From NCBI GenBank assembly GCA_963644855.1, contig CAVIQL010000003.1, positions 1-64,000 on the forward strand: DNA of 64,000 nt. Direction: 5' to 3'. Made by a program: the position numbers and the translations under genes. This document shows, piece by piece, positions 27,444 to 35,783 of the stretch. The notes beneath the pieces are model-generated. The model was not told where the DNA came from, did no database searches, and worked only from the letters and a program-made list of their open reading frames with translations. Source of the stretch: UBA6398 sp963644855 (GTDB lineage: Bacteria > Bacteroidota > Bacteroidia > Bacteroidales > Bacteroidaceae). The stretch's first letter is position 1; the number at the start of each line of letters is the position of its first letter.

Positions 27444-28547
27444 ATGAAGACAAATATATTGAGAAGTTTCGCGTTTTGTGCGGTTGCATTGTTTGCAATA
27501 CAGGTTGCCGCGCAAACTGCAGGAGGTTGCTGCGGCGGCAAAAGCAATATGCGGTGGAGCGAAGCCAAAGCTAACGAATGGTATGCCAAACAACCGTGGC
27601 TTTCCGGCTGTAATTATACTCCTGCCACGGCTATCAATCAAATTGAGATGTGGAGCAAATCCACTTTCGACGCCAAGCAGATTGACAAGGAACTTTCTTG
27701 GGCACAGGAGTTGGGATTCAAAACTATGCGTGTGTTTCTAAGTTCGATTGTTTACGTTAATGACGCCAATGGTTTCAAGAAACGCATCGACAAGTTCCTT
27801 ACAATTTGTTCCAATCACGGCATTCGCCCGATGTTTGTCTTTTTTGACGACTGCTGGAACCCAGAATCAAAATACGGCAAGCAACCCGAGCCGAAACCTG
27901 GGGTACATAATTCGGGGTGGGTGCAAGATCCTTCGGCGAGCATGCGTGCCGATACGACCAAGATGTATGAAACGCTCGAAAAATATGTAACAGATATCGT
28001 TTCAACTTTCGCCAACGATGATCGCATACTGCTCTGGGATCTCTACAACGAGCCGGGAAACCGCAAACATCTCAACAATTCTCTGCCGCTATTGAAGAAA
28101 GTTTTTCAATGGGCACGCAGCGCAAAACCTTCACAGCCTCTCACGGTGGGAGTATGGAATGTTGGCGATGAGTTTCGCGAGCTTAGCGCATTTTCGCTTG
28201 AAAATTCCGATGTTATATCCTATCACAACTACAAAACTCCTGATGTTCATAAACACGAAATCAATTATCTCAAAATGTTGAACCGTCCTTTGATATGCAC
28301 AGAGTATATGGCGCGCCGCAGCGGCAGCACTTTTCAAACGGTGATGCCTATGCTTAAAAAGAACAAGGTTGTGGCTATAAATTGGGGCTTTGTAGCAGGA
28401 AAGACGAATACTATTTTTGCGTGGGACACTCCGCTTCCCGATGTAAAAGAGCCGCCTTTGTGGTTTCACGACATATTGCGTCAGGACAAGACTCCGTTTA
28501 GCCAAGAGGAAGTTGATTTGATAAAGAAATTGAACGAAGTAGAATAA
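27444..28547 (+). CDS. Secreted GH5-like glycosidase (single barrel)
   Basis: 367 residues with a signal peptide (about 1-24). A TIM-barrel clan A glycoside hydrolase resembling Bacteroidota proteins often labelled 1,4-beta-xylanase or cellulase family. The probable acid/base is Glu203 in WDLYNEPGN and the nucleophile Glu287 in PLICTEYMA. WSEAKANEWYAKQPWLSGCNY at the start of the domain also occurs, in related form, at the start of the 883-residue protein at 53.4 kb. The substrate is not evident. Second gene of the thioredoxin operon; a strong terminator follows at 28573. Confidence 0.8.
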   Translation: MKTNILRSFAFCAVALFAIQVAAQTAGGCCGGKSNMRWSEAKANEWYAKQPWLSGCNYTPATAINQIEMWSKSTFDAKQIDKELSWAQELGFKTMRVFLSSIVYVNDANGFKKRIDKFLTICSNHGIRPMFVFFDDCWNPESKYGKQPEPKPGVHNSGWVQDPSASMRADTTKMYETLEKYVTDIVSTFANDDRILLWDLYNEPGNRKHLNNSLPLLKKVFQWARSAKPSQPLTVGVWNVGDEFRELSAFSLENSDVISYHNYKTPDVHKHEINYLKMLNRPLICTEYMARRSGSTFQTVMPMLKKNKVVAINWGFVAGKTNTIFAWDTPLPDVKEPPLWFHDILRQDKTPFSQEEVDLIKKLNEVE

Positions 28548-28572
28548 CCAGCTTCGCTTAACAAGAAATCAG

Positions 28573-28608
28573 AAATCCCTGTGCGCGGTTTTACGCACGG
28601 GGATTTTT
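28573..28608 (+). terminator. Terminator of the thioredoxin/GH5 operon
   Basis: aaatccctgtgcg (28573-28585) pairs with cgcacggggattt (28594-28606), 13 base pairs with one G-T, then further T residues. Confidence 0.8.
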
Positions 28609-28675
28609 AATGCGTTTCCGTATGTTGTTCACCCGAAATACGCATGAGTTTTTCCCGATATTCTACATGGCAAAA

Positions 28676-28780
28676 ACAACAAGGCATCTTGTTAAAACAA
28701 GGTCCGACCTAATTTAAATTAGATGCGACGAAATTTAAATTATACGCCTTGGAATTTTCACTGAAATCAGACCTCGTTTT
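28676..28780. repeat. 21-bp array E, five units
   Basis: Five 21-base units with cores aaggcatct, ggtccgacc, agatgcgacg, acgccttgg and atcagacctc. The first and fourth units carry aaggc and gcctt, an inverted pair. It lies between convergent operons. Confidence 0.75.
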
Positions 28781-28821
28781 TTGCACACGCCACATTGTTT
28801 ACGCACCAAACGTTACTAACA

Positions 28822-28867
28822 GAAAAACAAACGGCTGCTATCACTCCATAGAGCAACGGCAGCCGCT
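28822..28867 (-). terminator. Terminator of the aromatic amino acid operon
   Basis: cggctgc (28832-28838) pairs with gcagccg (28859-28865). On the minus strand the stem is followed by TTTGTTTTTCTG. It lies about 30 bases after the tyrA stop codon. Confidence 0.65.
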
Positions 28868-28895
28868 TTGCTTGCAACACCTTTTTTTAGAAGGC

Positions 28896-29669
28896 TTATT
28901 CTATATTTCCTCTTATCTTTGTAAGATACGCTCCAAGGCGTTGTTCATCTTTGGTGTCGATTATATCGATGAGTTCAGAGAGTTCCGTGCGAATTTTCTC
29001 AACTTGTCCCGATGTGAGAGGGTTAAAAAGAATTTCGCGAAGCAACGTGTCGTCTTCGCCAAGTACACCTCGCGCAATCGCCATATGACGTTTGAACGTT
29101 GTTCCCGGAGCGTCTTGGTGCTTCATCACGGCTGCAAATACAAATGTAGAAACAAAAGGAATGCTCAACGAATAAGCCACCGTTTCATCATGCTCCTTAA
29201 ACGTATACTCACGCACATTTAGTCCAAGACGATTGTAAAGATCGCGAAAGAAAATGCGTCCCATATAGTCGCCCTCCCTTATGATTATGGCATTCTCGCT
29301 ACTCAAAGCTCCAAGATTGGCAAACGTAGGTCCGAACATTGGGTGGGTGGAAACAAATTTGAAACCACATTTGTCGTAAAACTCTTTCATTCCCGTCTTT
29401 ACCGAAGCAATGTCGCTCAAAATGCAACTCTCGGGAATATGTGGTATAACTTTTTCGAACGCCGACACGGTTGCTTTAAGCGTAACCGCATTAATCACCA
29501 TTTCAGGGCGAAAAGCATCGATTTCTTCGTATTTAGTAAACCGCTGCGTGTTGTACATAAACCGCAAACGTTTGGGATCGGTATCAAAAACAGCCGTCTC
29601 GTGGTCGAAACTAAGCAGGTCGACAAAAAACGACCCCATTTTGCCCGCACCAAGTATAAGAATTCTCAT
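28896..29669 (-). CDS. tyrA: Prephenate dehydrogenase
   Basis: Oxidatively decarboxylates prephenate to 4-hydroxyphenylpyruvate, the tyrosine branch. 257 residues, a short form without an ACT or chorismate mutase domain. The NAD(P)-binding Rossmann motif is ILGAGKMGSFF at residues 5-15; SDIASVKTGM and STHPMFGPTF are typical of the family. Last gene of the operon, two bases after the DAHP synthase-chorismate mutase gene. Confidence 0.93.
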   Translation of the reverse strand: MRILILGAGKMGSFFVDLLSFDHETAVFDTDPKRLRFMYNTQRFTKYEEIDAFRPEMVINAVTLKATVSAFEKVIPHIPESCILSDIASVKTGMKEFYDKCGFKFVSTHPMFGPTFANLGALSSENAIIIREGDYMGRIFFRDLYNRLGLNVREYTFKEHDETVAYSLSIPFVSTFVFAAVMKHQDAPGTTFKRHMAIARGVLGEDDTLLREILFNPLTSGQVEKIRTELSELIDIIDTKDEQRLGAYLTKIRGNIE

Positions 29670-29671
29670 CG

Positions 29672-30739
29672 TTACTTGTTTATCACATCAAGTTGCTGGT
29701 GCACGCTTTCCTCGTGAATAGCTTCAAAAATAGTTTTCACAAAGTCTGCACTCATTCCACAAAGTCCCCCCTGAGCCACACGCTTGTCAAGAATTTCGTT
29801 GTAGCGCGTAGGCTGAACCACAGTCATATTGTGCTCACGCTTATAAACTGCAATTTCGCGCGAAATCCTCATACGCTTGGCAAGAATGTCGAGAATATTG
29901 TTGTCGCACTCATCTATTTGAAAACGCAACGCATGCAAACTTTCTGTAGACTGAGTAGTGGAACGCACCACAAGGCGATCGAGAATAAAATCAAGCACCT
30001 CGGGCGTTACCTGCTGGCTTGCATCGCTCCAAGCCTCGTCGGGTTTGCAATGACTCTCGATAATAAGTCCATCAAAACCAAGATCCATCGCCTGCTGGCA
30101 AAGAGGAGCAATAAGTTCACGCTTGCCGCCAATATGACTCGGGTCGCAAATCATCGGAAGATTGGGAACGCGACGATGAAGTTCTATTGCAATATGCCAC
30201 ATAGGGAGGTTTCTGTAAATACGTTTGTCGTAAGTAGAAAAACCACGGTGTATCGCGCCAAGACGAGTTATACCGGCGTTGTTTAATCTCTCGAGCGCAC
30301 CAATCCAAAGTTCAAGATCAGGATTTACTGGGTTCTTAACAAGCACAGGTATGTCTACGCCTTTAAGAGCATCAGCTATTTCCTGCATAGCAAACGGATT
30401 GGCAGACGTTCGAGCTCCTATCCACAAAATATCAATGCCTGCTTTAAGCGCAGCTTCAACGTGGGTTTTGTTTGCAACCTCTGTTGCTACCAACATTCCG
30501 CACTCTTTTTGTACACGCTGCATCCAAGGCAATCCTTCTTCGCCTATGCCTTCGAAACTTCCTGGTTTGGTGCGCGGTTTCCAAATTCCCGCACGAAAAA
30601 TCTTCACTCCCACCTTGCTCAATTGCTGTGCTGTGGAAATTACTTGCTCTTCGGTTTCGGCGCTGCAAGGTCCCGCCATAACGATAGGACGTTTGTCTTC
30701 AACGCCCGGCAGATTGAGTTTTTCTAATTTCAGTTCCAT
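29672..30739 (-). CDS. Bifunctional DAHP synthase / chorismate mutase
   Basis: 355 residues with two domains. Residues 1-260 are a class I-beta DAHP synthase (VMAGPCSAET, GIWKPRTKPGSFEG, CDPSHIGGKRE, IIESHCKPDEA), which joins phosphoenolpyruvate and erythrose 4-phosphate. Residues about 265-350 are an AroQ-type chorismate mutase (LRFQIDECDNNILDILAKRM). The fusion links the first step and the branch step of aromatic synthesis, and the mutase domain may confer feedback control. Same operon as pheA and tyrA. Confidence 0.94.
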   Translation of the reverse strand: MELKLEKLNLPGVEDKRPIVMAGPCSAETEEQVISTAQQLSKVGVKIFRAGIWKPRTKPGSFEGIGEEGLPWMQRVQKECGMLVATEVANKTHVEAALKAGIDILWIGARTSANPFAMQEIADALKGVDIPVLVKNPVNPDLELWIGALERLNNAGITRLGAIHRGFSTYDKRIYRNLPMWHIAIELHRRVPNLPMICDPSHIGGKRELIAPLCQQAMDLGFDGLIIESHCKPDEAWSDASQQVTPEVLDFILDRLVVRSTTQSTESLHALRFQIDECDNNILDILAKRMRISREIAVYKREHNMTVVQPTRYNEILDKRVAQGGLCGMSADFVKTIFEAIHEESVHQQLDVINK

Positions 30740-30766
30740 TTTCTTATTTCTTTATTTCTATTGTTT

Positions 30767-31957
30767 CTATAATTTCAAATTTTCTATTCTGTTCAAAGCT
30801 TCTTTCAATTTGTCTTCTTTTGCGCAAAGCGAAATCCTCACGTAACGTTTTCCGTTGGTTCCGAAAATAAATCCGGGGGTGATAAATACTTTTCCCTCTT
30901 GCAATATTTTTTCCGTGAGTTCCTCTGCGTCGTTATACTTCTCGGGAATTTTTCCCCACAGAAACATTCCTACCTGTGATTTCTCATAACAACAGCCCAG
31001 CGTCTGCATTATTTTCTCTGCATACACCCGCCGTGCGGCATAGGTTTCGAAATTTGCGATATGATGCCAAGTCTCGTCGTTGTCGTATGCTTTTGCTGCG
31101 GCAAATTGTATGGCGCGAAACGTTCCGCTATCGATATTGCTTTTTACTTTAAGTATCCACTGAATAAATTGAGCGTTGGTTGCCGCAAGTCCTACTCTCC
31201 AGCCCGGCATATTGTGGCTTTTGCTCATGGAATTAAACTCTATGCAGCAATCTTTTGCTCCCGGAATTTGCAGAATGCTCATTGGATTTTTGTTTAGGAT
31301 AAAGCTGTAAGGATTATCGTTTACTATTACGATATTGTGGCGCTTTGCAAAATCCACAAGCCTTTCATATGTTTCGCGACAAGCGTTTGCTCCGGTGGGC
31401 ATATTGGGATAATTGCTCCAAAGTAGCTTTACGTTTGAAAGATCCATGCTTTCGAGTTCATCGAAATCGGGTTGCCAATTATTTTCGGGGCGTAAATTGT
31501 AGTTCACCACTTGGGCTCCGAGCAATTTGCTAAGCGAAGTGTAGGTGGGATATCCGGGATTGGGCACAAGCACTTTGTCTCCAGGATTTACAAATGCGAG
31601 TGTAACGTGGAGAATTCCCTCTTTGGAGCCGATGAGTGGCTGTATTTCGGTAGCAGGATTGAGGTCTACGTTAAACCAACGCTTATACCAACGCGCCATT
31701 GCGTTTCTCAATTCGGCGGTTCCCATTGTGGGTTGATATCCATGGGCTTCGGGCATCTGCGCCACGCGACAAAGTTCGTCTATTGTGGCTTTCGAGGGCG
31801 GCATGTCGGGACTTCCGATTGCAAGACTTATCACGTTTTTGCCTTCCGCATTCATCTGAGCCACTTCTTTTAGTTTGCGGCTGAAATAGTATTCGCTCAC
31901 AGAATTCAAACGTTCAGCGGGCACGATTGCACTTGGGGTATTATTTTTTTGCAACAT
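30767..31957 (-). CDS. PLP-dependent aminotransferase (aromatic)
   Basis: A class I/II fold type I aminotransferase of 396 residues. The PLP lysine lies in SMSKSHNMPGWRVG; NYPNMPTGA and VNDNPYSFI are the cofactor-contact blocks. The operon position between prephenate dehydratase and DAHP synthase-chorismate mutase suggests it transaminates phenylpyruvate and 4-hydroxyphenylpyruvate. Its first 17 bases overlap the end of pheA, so translation is probably coupled. Confidence 0.9.
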   Translation of the reverse strand: MLQKNNTPSAIVPAERLNSVSEYYFSRKLKEVAQMNAEGKNVISLAIGSPDMPPSKATIDELCRVAQMPEAHGYQPTMGTAELRNAMARWYKRWFNVDLNPATEIQPLIGSKEGILHVTLAFVNPGDKVLVPNPGYPTYTSLSKLLGAQVVNYNLRPENNWQPDFDELESMDLSNVKLLWSNYPNMPTGANACRETYERLVDFAKRHNIVIVNDNPYSFILNKNPMSILQIPGAKDCCIEFNSMSKSHNMPGWRVGLAATNAQFIQWILKVKSNIDSGTFRAIQFAAAKAYDNDETWHHIANFETYAARRVYAEKIMQTLGCCYEKSQVGMFLWGKIPEKYNDAEELTEKILQEGKVFITPGFIFGTNGKRYVRISLCAKEDKLKEALNRIENLKL

Positions 31958-32774
31958 ATTCTCCGAGATTTTTTAATTCGCGTGTCAAGGGTTTTATAGC
32001 ATCGAGACTTTGGTGAAAGCGCACATAGTCGTCGTATGTTACGTCGATATAGAAAAGGTATTCCCATTCGCGTCCGATGATAGGCAGCGATTGTATTTTG
32101 GTAAGGTTTATCTGATAGAACGAAAAGATGGAAAGCACTTTTGAAAGGCTGCCTTCTTCATGAGGTAGCGAGAAAACCAGGCTACATTTGTTGCAGTTTT
32201 TTGCATCTCTCACAAGGTCGGCATTCCAAGGGTCGGTGAGCACGAGGAAACGGGTAAAATTGTGTTTGTTGTCTTGAATTCCTTCTTCCAGCACTTTCAT
32301 TCCGTAGAGTGGTGCCGCATCTTTTGAGCATATTGCGGCGTGTCCGGTGAGATGTTGGCTGCTTATGCGCTCGGCTGCTCCCGCAGTGTCGTCGCTTTCC
32401 ACCACTCTGAGCGCGGGGTGGCTTTTCAAAAATCTGTAGCATTGCATAAGAGCCACCGGATGTGAGTTTACTTCGGTAAGGGTATCCCAATTGTCTTCGG
32501 GCAAACACATTATGCTGTGTTCGATGTGCAGTTTGTGTTCTCCCACAATGGTCAGTCCGCTCTCGAGAAGCAGCTCGTAATTATGCAGCAGGCTTCCCGC
32601 GATTGTGTTTTCGATTGCCACAAGGGCGAAAAGCGAGCCCTCGCGTTTCATTTCGTCAAACACTTTTTCGAAGGTATCGCAGCATATAAGTTCCACCTCG
32701 TCTCCGCTGAAATATTGGTGGGCTGCAATGTCGTGAAACGAACCTTTGATTCCTTGTATCGCTATTTTTTTCAT
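31941..32774 (-). CDS. pheA: Prephenate dehydratase with ACT domain
   Basis: Converts prephenate to phenylpyruvate, the phenylalanine branch. 277 residues. The catalytic domain begins IAIQGIKGSFHDIAA and contains AIENTIAGSLLHNYELL and the DDTAGAAERI block. The C-terminal ACT domain (about 195-277, SLVFSLPHEEGSLSKVLSIF) includes the region for allosteric phenylalanine binding. No chorismate mutase domain is fused here; that is supplied by the downstream DAHP synthase fusion. First structural gene of the operon, and it follows a leader peptide and attenuator. Confidence 0.94.
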   Translation of the reverse strand: MKKIAIQGIKGSFHDIAAHQYFSGDEVELICCDTFEKVFDEMKREGSLFALVAIENTIAGSLLHNYELLLESGLTIVGEHKLHIEHSIMCLPEDNWDTLTEVNSHPVALMQCYRFLKSHPALRVVESDDTAGAAERISSQHLTGHAAICSKDAAPLYGMKVLEEGIQDNKHNFTRFLVLTDPWNADLVRDAKNCNKCSLVFSLPHEEGSLSKVLSIFSFYQINLTKIQSLPIIGREWEYLFYIDVTYDDYVRFHQSLDAIKPLTRELKNLGEYVAKK

Positions 32775-32790
32775 CTGTCAATGTTGTAAC

Positions 32791-32823
32791 AAAAAATCCC
32801 GCTCCATGTTGAAGCGGGATTTT
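32791..32823 (-). terminator. Attenuator terminator in front of pheA
   Basis: On the minus strand AAAATCCCGCT (32823-32813) pairs with AGCGGGATTTT (32803-32793) around a nine-base loop, followed by a run of T. It sits only 17 bases before the pheA start codon, inside the transcribed leader, so it can control read-through into the operon. Its 5' arm overlaps TCCCGCTTC, which can instead pair with GAAGCGGGA at 32876-32868. Confidence 0.85.
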
Positions 32824-32876
32824 GTAGATTATTTCGTTTGATTTCGTTCGTAATTATGCGTACAACGTCCCGCTTC
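32811..32876 (-). promoter_or_regulatory. Antiterminator of the pheA attenuator
   Basis: GAAGCGGGA (minus strand, 32876-32868) lies within the last codons of the leader peptide. It is perfectly complementary over nine bases to TCCCGCTTC (32819-32811), which includes part of the 5' arm of the terminator. The two structures cannot form together. An upstream segment, CTTTGCT (32892-32886), can pair with AGCGAAG (32878-32872) and block the antiterminator, completing a 1:2 / 2:3 / 3:4 attenuator layout. Confidence 0.75.
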
Positions 32877-32934
32877 GCTTTGTTCCAGCAAAGTAGTAAA
32901 AGTAAAAGCTAAACGCTGCACTGAAAATGTTCAT
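32854..32934 (-). CDS. Phe/Tyr-rich attenuation leader peptide
   Basis: A 26-codon open frame on the minus strand: ATG at 32934-32932, TAA at 32856-32854. It begins MNIF and contains the run FSFYFYYF: six Phe and four Tyr codons in total among 26. It starts about 30 bases after a well-formed promoter (32964-32994) and ends before the attenuator terminator. Ribosome stalling at the Phe/Tyr codons when charged tRNA is scarce would favour the antiterminator and expression of pheA through tyrA. This is the role of such peptides in other phyla; here it is inferred from the sequence. Confidence 0.82.
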   Translation of the reverse strand: MNIFSAAFSFYFYYFAGTKRSGTLYA

Positions 32935-32963
32935 ATTCTCGATGTATTTTCTTATATCGGGAG

Positions 32964-32994
32964 CAAAATTACGCATTTTCCGTTACACACCAAA
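32964..32994 (-). promoter_or_regulatory. Promoter of the aromatic amino acid operon
   Basis: On the minus strand TTTG (32994-32991) and TAATTTTG (32971-32964) are separated by 19 bases, a full match to the Bacteroidota consensus. Transcription should begin near 32957, just upstream of the leader peptide. Confidence 0.8.
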
Positions 32995-33090
32995 CATTTT
33001 GCCATTTTTTTTCACCTTTTCTTTCTCTTCATATCGGTTTTTGCTCTCCCGCCCCTGGGTTTCGCGCCTTCGATGCAGTGGGTTTTAAAA

Positions 33091-33237
33091 CCATTATGGG
33101 ATACCGAAAAAACGATAAGGCATCTTATAAAAACAATGTCCGATATTTTTTAAATAATGTCCGATATTATTTAAAAAAGGTCCGATATCGTTTAAACCAT
33201 ATCCCACATCGTTTTTGCGAGATGTCTTACAATAAAA
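33091..33237. repeat. 21-bp array F, seven units
   Basis: Seven 21-base units. The middle three carry gtccgatat in the same orientation (unit starts 33133, 33154, 33175); they are preceded by an aaggcatct unit and followed by atcccacatc and gatgtcttac. In one frame the array reads as a heptad-like peptide, which I reject as coding. Confidence 0.85.
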
Positions 33238-33321
33238 TATACGCCACACACAGACCGCGCTATAAGCACTATTTTTATTGAAACAAAACGCCTTGCATCT
33301 ACAAAACTTACTCAAGAATTT

Positions 33322-33369
33322 CAGAAAACAATAATGCGGCACAACAAACACATTGCCATGCCGCATTAT
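33322..33369 (-). terminator. Terminator of the DPP III-purA unit
   Basis: ataatgcggca (33331-33341) pairs perfectly with tgccgcattat (33359-33369). On the minus strand it is followed by TGTTTTCTG. It lies 19 bases after the purA stop codon. Confidence 0.7.
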
Positions 33370-33388
33370 ATGCTATTTCGCGAAAAAT

Positions 33389-34657
33389 TTACCTTATAAT
33401 AGTTGCCTCACGATCGGGACCTACCGAAACAATCTTGATGGGACGTTGCAACTCGCGCTCAAGGAATGAAATATAATCCTTGAAAGCCTGCGGAAATTCC
33501 GTCTCCGATTTCATTTGAGTGAGATCGGTTTTCCAACCCTTGATTTCGGTGTAAACAGGCTTGCACCCCTCGGTTTCAAACGGCATAGTCTCCGTTTTCT
33601 CTCCGTTGGGCAATTCATAAGCAGTGCACGCCTTTATCGTATCAAAGCCATCGAGCACATCACTCTTCATCATCACCAATTGGGTAACGCCATTTACCAT
33701 CACAGCATACTTCAACGCCACAAGATCAACCCAACCGCAACGGCGGTTACGCCCAGTAACAGCGCCAAACTCGTTGCCAATCTTACGAATTTCATCACCC
33801 GTTTCGTCAAACAACTCAACGGGGAACGGACCAGAGCCTACGCGGGTGGAATAAGCCTTGAATATGCCGAAAACCTCGCCTATTCTCGAAGGAGCAACGC
33901 CCAATCCCGTGCAAACACCGCCACATGTCGTAGACGAACTGCTCACAAACGGATAAGTTCCGTGGTCAATGTCGAGCATAGTGCCCTGCGCGCCCTCAGC
34001 AAGAACGCTCTTTCCAGCATCGAGAAGAGTATTGATTTCAACTTCGGTATCTGTAAGATTGAACTTGCGCATATATTCTATGCCCTCCATCCATTTCTTT
34101 TCGTCCTCGGTTATATCATATTCGTAGTTCAAATTGCGGAGAATATTCTCATGATAAGCCTTGAGCGCATTGTATTTGGCGTCGAAATTCTCAAGTATAT
34201 CCCCTACTCGCAAGCCAACGCGCGACGCTTTGTCGCTATACGTAGGGCCAATTCCTTTTCCGGTAGTTCCTACCTTGTTCTTGCCTTTTGCAGCTTCGTA
34301 AGCACGGTCGAGAACACGATGAGTAGGAAGAATAAGATGAGCACGCTTACTAATATGCAGACGATTGGTGAGCTCGTAACCAGCAGCTTCAAGCTCTTTT
34401 GCTTCTGCCATAAACAAATCGGGAGCAATAACGCAACCGTTACCAATGATATTCACCTTGTCCTCGCAGAAAATACCCGAAGGAATAGACCGAAGCACAA
34501 ACTTTTTACCTTCAAAAATTATAGTGTGCCCCGCATTAGGACCTCCAGCAAAACGTGCTACAACATCGTAGTGCGGAGTGAAGAAGTCTACAACTTTTCC
34601 CTTACCTTCATCGCCGAAGACAATACCCAAAAGGGTGTCAACTTTACCTTGTTTCAT
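33389..34657 (-). CDS. purA: Adenylosuccinate synthase
   Basis: Joins IMP and aspartate using GTP, the first committed step to AMP. 422 residues, standard length, cytoplasmic. FGDEGKGK (14-21) is the N-terminal active-site loop, with NAGHTIIF shortly after it. GTTGKGIGPTYSDKASR, EGAQGTMLDIDHGTYPFVSSS and GRNRRCGWVD are conserved. Its start lies 14 bases inside the end of the Fur-family gene, so the two are translationally linked. Confidence 0.96.
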   Translation of the reverse strand: MKQGKVDTLLGIVFGDEGKGKVVDFFTPHYDVVARFAGGPNAGHTIIFEGKKFVLRSIPSGIFCEDKVNIIGNGCVIAPDLFMAEAKELEAAGYELTNRLHISKRAHLILPTHRVLDRAYEAAKGKNKVGTTGKGIGPTYSDKASRVGLRVGDILENFDAKYNALKAYHENILRNLNYEYDITEDEKKWMEGIEYMRKFNLTDTEVEINTLLDAGKSVLAEGAQGTMLDIDHGTYPFVSSSSTTCGGVCTGLGVAPSRIGEVFGIFKAYSTRVGSGPFPVELFDETGDEIRKIGNEFGAVTGRNRRCGWVDLVALKYAVMVNGVTQLVMMKSDVLDGFDTIKACTAYELPNGEKTETMPFETEGCKPVYTEIKGWKTDLTQMKSETEFPQAFKDYISFLERELQRPIKIVSVGPDREATIIR

Positions 34658-35153
34658 TTTTATCTTGATTTTTTATTTTGCGTAGTTTGGATTTTTCCTT
34701 TCTGGCGCATGCAGCACACACACCATATATATATGTTTTGTAGAAATTAAAATGAAAACGCGGAGTCTTCACCGCCGCTACCGCACGATCAAGAGTTTTG
34801 TCATGCACATGGCTTATACGTCCGCATTTTGAGCATATAGTATACTTAAAAGAAGTTCTACCGTAGGCATATTCGAATTTTACAGACTTTGCAGATTTTG
34901 CAGACAGCCAATGTTCCACCATAATACCACACCGCGTGAGCAATTCGAGAGTAGAATAAACTGTTGTCAAACTCAAATGAAAATTCATGCTCTCCGTAAG
35001 AAAACGATGTAGGTCGGCAGCCGTAAAAAGTCCGTCTATCTTTTGCGCAGCTTCAAGCACCACGTAACGTTCCTGGCTTTTCTTCAGTCCATTTTTCACT
35101 AGAAAATCAGTGAAAGCCTGCGCCACTTCGTTTTTGACCTCTCCCGCTTCCAT
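34644..35153 (-). CDS. Fur-family transcriptional regulator
   Basis: 169 residues. The N-terminal winged helix (about 10-95) includes KKSQERYVVLEAA and LSLTTVYSTLELL, the recognition region. The C-terminal part has two CxxC pairs (CSKCGR and CAACAR), a structural zinc site, and HVHDKTLDRA. It is a metal- or peroxide-responsive repressor by family; iron, zinc and peroxide types cannot be told apart here. It overlaps purA, and its start overlaps the stop codon of the AlkD-like gene by one base, which suggests coupled translation. Confidence 0.88.
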   Translation of the reverse strand: MEAGEVKNEVAQAFTDFLVKNGLKKSQERYVVLEAAQKIDGLFTAADLHRFLTESMNFHLSLTTVYSTLELLTRCGIMVEHWLSAKSAKSVKFEYAYGRTSFKYTICSKCGRISHVHDKTLDRAVAAVKTPRFHFNFYKTYIYGVCAACARKEKSKLRKIKNQDKNETR

Positions 35154-35779
35154 TATTTTGCGTTTCGCTCTGCGAATTTAGAGAAAATTTTATCAACTTC
35201 ACCCGCTTGAAAGGAGTTTTGTAGGGCAAATCGTTGCAGAGCATTGAATGCTGCGCGCGAGACAAGGGAGTTTTTGCTATAAAGAGCCGTTTCGCATTGA
35301 TCAAGAAGCTCGTTGCGTTCGCGGGCATAAAATCTTGTTCCACCAGAGAGCAGTCTTCCAGCCGTGAGAAAGCCACAAAGTTGTCTCAACTCGCCTTCTG
35401 CTGCAGTCCATTCCAGTACTTTGGCACCGGCATAAGGCAGATTTTGCAAAAGATACATAGAAAGATATTGTGCTTCCTCGGGTGTTTGCAAAGTATCAAT
35501 CCATGCCTCGCAAATATCATCTGAGAATTCTCCGGCGGGATACAACATCGGGGCGAGCAAGCGGCATTCTCTCACTCTTTGCTGCCATAACGCGCGTGCC
35601 AAATCGGAATCTGCAGGCAATTGCTTTGAGAGTTCCAAGATTCTTACGCCTTCCACACCAAAGTTAACGGCATAATTCACGCCCTTATCGCGCATGGAAC
35701 TGCTTACAACGCCGTTCATCATGGAGCGGAACTCTTTTTTCAACCTAACAATGGTTTCGTTTACTTCTTGCTCGGTCAT
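35153..35779 (-). CDS. AlkD-like HEAT-repeat protein
   Basis: 208 residues, nearly all helical, with a pattern of paired helices that fits the AlkD-like DNA alkylation repair superfamily. LYPAGEFSDDICEAWIDTLQTPEEAQYLSMYLLQNL resembles the region where such proteins contact DNA, but I cannot point to a certain catalytic aspartate. A general HEAT-like scaffold is the alternative. It lies four bases after the DPP III gene and directly before the Fur-family gene. Confidence 0.55.
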   Translation of the reverse strand: MTEQEVNETIVRLKKEFRSMMNGVVSSSMRDKGVNYAVNFGVEGVRILELSKQLPADSDLARALWQQRVRECRLLAPMLYPAGEFSDDICEAWIDTLQTPEEAQYLSMYLLQNLPYAGAKVLEWTAAEGELRQLCGFLTAGRLLSGGTRFYARERNELLDQCETALYSKNSLVSRAAFNALQRFALQNSFQAGEVDKIFSKFAERNAK

Positions 35780-35783
35780 CGTT

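Noticed and set aside
33078..33281. Open frame with heptad-like NNVRYFL / NNVRYYL / KKVRYRL repeats
   Set aside because: It is array F read in one frame: 21 bases equal seven codons. The homologous frame in array A is closed by TGA in the GTCTGA core, so coding is not conserved. A similar frame at 17656-17838 over array C is rejected for the same reason.
33515..34750. Long plus-strand frame (411 codons) opposite purA
   Set aside because: Shadow of a strongly conserved purA; no domain and no promoter. Similar shadows opposite gpmI (11560-12819), the GH2 gene (38728-39780) and lacZ-type GH2 (2940-3594) are rejected likewise.
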